Assembly: GCA_019918135.1 (NCBI GenBank) | Contig: WBZZ01006482.1 | Location: forward strand, 341,001-405,000 | DNA: 64,000 nucleotides | DNA from: Paulinella micropora | Lineage: Eukaryota > Cercozoa > Imbricatea > Euglyphida > Paulinellidae | Direction of reading: 5' to 3' | Part shown: positions 63,864 to 64,000 of the stretch, piece after piece | Numbering within the stretch: position 1 is the stretch's first letter | Layout of the letters: each line of letters opens with the position of its first letter | Translations under genes and position numbers: made by a program | Notes under the pieces: generated by a model | The model's database searches: none | What the model was told of the DNA's origin: nothing | What the model saw: only the letters and a program-made list of their open reading frames with translations

Positions 63864-64000
63864 GTAGGTAGGTAGGTAGGTAGGTAGGTAGACAGGTAGG
63901 TAGGTAGGTAGGTAGACAGGTAGGTAGGTAGGTAGACAGGTAGGTAGGTAGACAGGTAGACAGGTAGACAGGTAGGTAGGTAGGTAGACAGGTAGGCAGG
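63804..64000. repeat. (GATA)n and (GGTA)n in the intron upstream of exon a
   Basis: GATA then GGTA with GACA variants to the end of the window. The next exon upstream is outside the window. Confidence 0.92.

Overview
This window is nuclear DNA of a eukaryote, most likely a repeat-rich unicellular protist. The evidence is a spliced protein-kinase gene with about ten short exons, LTR retrotransposons of two superfamilies, tRNA-derived SINEs, very long microsatellites and an endogenous polinton-like virus. No rRNA, plastid or bacterial gene is visible, and the lineage cannot be fixed from the sequence alone.

Layout. (1) 1-19955: a Ty3/gypsy element (Gypsy-1, + strand, 5' LTR cut by the window edge) holds a complete sister element (Gypsy-2, - strand, 9101-19355, 4-bp target duplication ATAG) inside its 3' untranslated region. 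A 274-bp MITE with TA duplications sits at its polypurine tract/LTR junction. Both elements share an unusual plan: a gag with a CCCH zinc finger, a UGA-CUR stop between gag and pol, a DTMA (not DTGA) protease, a -1 frame overlap between RNase H and integrase, and an extra domain after the integrase. (2) 19956-28734: tandem repeats, a broken Crinkler/RHS-type NTPase fragment, a 1.35-kb GAA/AAG tract, LINE/SINE-like repeats separated by (AAT)n, and two tRNA-derived SINEs. (3) About 28735-41866: a polinton-like virus remnant with part of a major capsid protein, beta-rich virion proteins, a class-3 lipase, an ExoX-C domain protein, protein-primed DNA polymerase B, three related zinc-finger genes with a shared promoter-like motif, a retroviral-type integrase and small Cys-rich proteins. 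(4) 41867-43674: minisatellites and (GATA)n. (5) 43675-48949: a broken copia element on +. (6) About 50884-58992 on -: a degenerate gypsy-type gag/protease remnant of the DTMA clade, split by an internally deleted copia element with about 455-bp LTRs (51293-54906). (7) 60633-63803 on -: the 3' part of a host AGC-family protein kinase gene, every intron of which holds tandem repeats.

Many frame breaks in the young Gypsy-2 element and in the viral element fall in homopolymers or short tandem repeats. Part of the apparent decay may therefore be assembly indel error. The kinase exons read cleanly through all splice junctions.
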